6,253 nt of DNA, from contig DATKVN010000011.1 in the NCBI GenBank assembly GCA_035530055.1, forward strand, positions 1 to 6,253, in the 5' to 3' direction. How positions within the stretch are numbered: the stretch's first letter is position 1; each line of letters starts with the position of its first letter. Positions 6,037-6,253 of the stretch are shown piece after piece. The notes beneath the pieces were generated by a model. That model did no database searches. It was not told the DNA's origin and was given only the letters and a program-made list of their open reading frames with translations. The translations under genes were made by a program, and so were the position numbers. The stretch is from a bacterium. Its GTDB lineage: Bacteria; UBA6262; WVXT01.

Positions 6037-6061
6037 ACTGACCACCAATCACCGATTACTG
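6037..6061. repeat. Degenerate heptad tandem repeat, about 3.5 copies
   Basis: Three and a half head-to-tail 7-base units: ACTGACC, ACCAATC, ACCGATT, ACTG, consensus ACYRAYY. It lies just downstream of the stop codon of the gene at 6082-6253. The array is short and degenerate, so chance cannot be excluded; heptameric short tandem repeats are known in intergenic DNA of some bacteria, notably cyanobacteria. Confidence 0.4.
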
Positions 6062-6081
6062 CCTTTTACATCTTTTTCAAA

Positions 6082-6253
6082 TTACTCAGAGGTTCCTTTT
6101 ATTCTGGCCATTATTGTCTGGGTGTCAGAATAATCCACACTTGTCGGCATATCCAGCATAAACCAGAGATTCTCAGTGGTAGTGATTTCCGAATCCAGAC
6201 TTAACTGCACTCCACTGGCATCTGTTAAGTTGTTGTAAGTTACTGTAGTAGTA
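6082..6253 (-). CDS. Probable exported beta-rich protein, C-terminal fragment
   Basis: The last 56 codons before TAA (6082-6084) are present; the start lies beyond the window. The peptide runs TTTVTYNNLTDASGVQ, LSLDSEITTTENLWFMLD, MPTSVDYSDTQTIMARIKGTSE. It is rich in Thr, Ser and Asp with alternating hydrophobic residues, has no cysteine and has only two basic residues (R50, K52), so an extracellular beta-sandwich fold is likely. The LWFMLDMP-T-x-DYSDTQTIMARIKG end resembles, from memory only, the closing strands of small exported repeat proteins common in Omnitrophota-like genomes, where LWF is followed by a TYxxxQxITVxI-type strand. I cannot name a family. It is transcribed in the same direction as the FN3 and barrel genes but separated by about 560 bases of palindrome-rich DNA, so co-transcription is uncertain. 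Confidence 0.75.
   Translation of the reverse strand, partial: TTTVTYNNLTDASGVQLSLDSEITTTENLWFMLDMPTSVDYSDTQTIMARIKGTSE

Overview
The window looks like a stretch of an uncultured, Gram-negative candidate-phylum bacterium of the Omnitrophota / Desantisbacteria / WOR-3 / Elusimicrobiota kind. This rests on style: an exported fibronectin-III protein with a 'PxxFTPNNDGxND' C-terminal module, a UPF0164 (PorV/PorQ-like) outer-membrane barrel fused to TPRs, and intergenic spaces packed with GTAG-type palindromes. The phylum is an inference; no marker gene is present.

Everything that looks coding is on the minus strand, so it reads right to left. At the right edge (6082-6253) is the C-terminal end of an unrecognised, probably exported beta-rich protein. 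It is followed by a 560-base gap with a degenerate heptad repeat, a hairpin, two compound palindromic elements and a weakly supported 51-residue ORF. Next comes an 851-residue secreted protein (2966-5521): signal peptide, five FN3 domains, a ZU5-like beta region and a FlgD-Ig / type IX secretion-like C-terminal domain. After 95 bases follows an 842-residue protein (342-2870): signal peptide, FadL/PorV-like barrel, coiled coil and about seven TPRs. Beyond its stop codon is a good sigma-70-like promoter, then a three-unit REP/BIME-like palindrome cluster, then the start of another exported protein (1-110, cut by the window edge).

The two complete genes probably form one transcription unit. PorV-type barrels in known type IX systems handle substrates that carry C-terminal sorting domains, and here a barrel of that superfamily lies directly downstream of a protein with such a domain. 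My working model is a surface-protein / outer-membrane-carrier pair, the carrier also having a large TPR scaffold that probably lies in the periplasm. No translocon, PorU or other type IX component is visible, so function remains inference.

No tRNA, rRNA, CRISPR array, transposase or convincing intrinsic terminator was seen.
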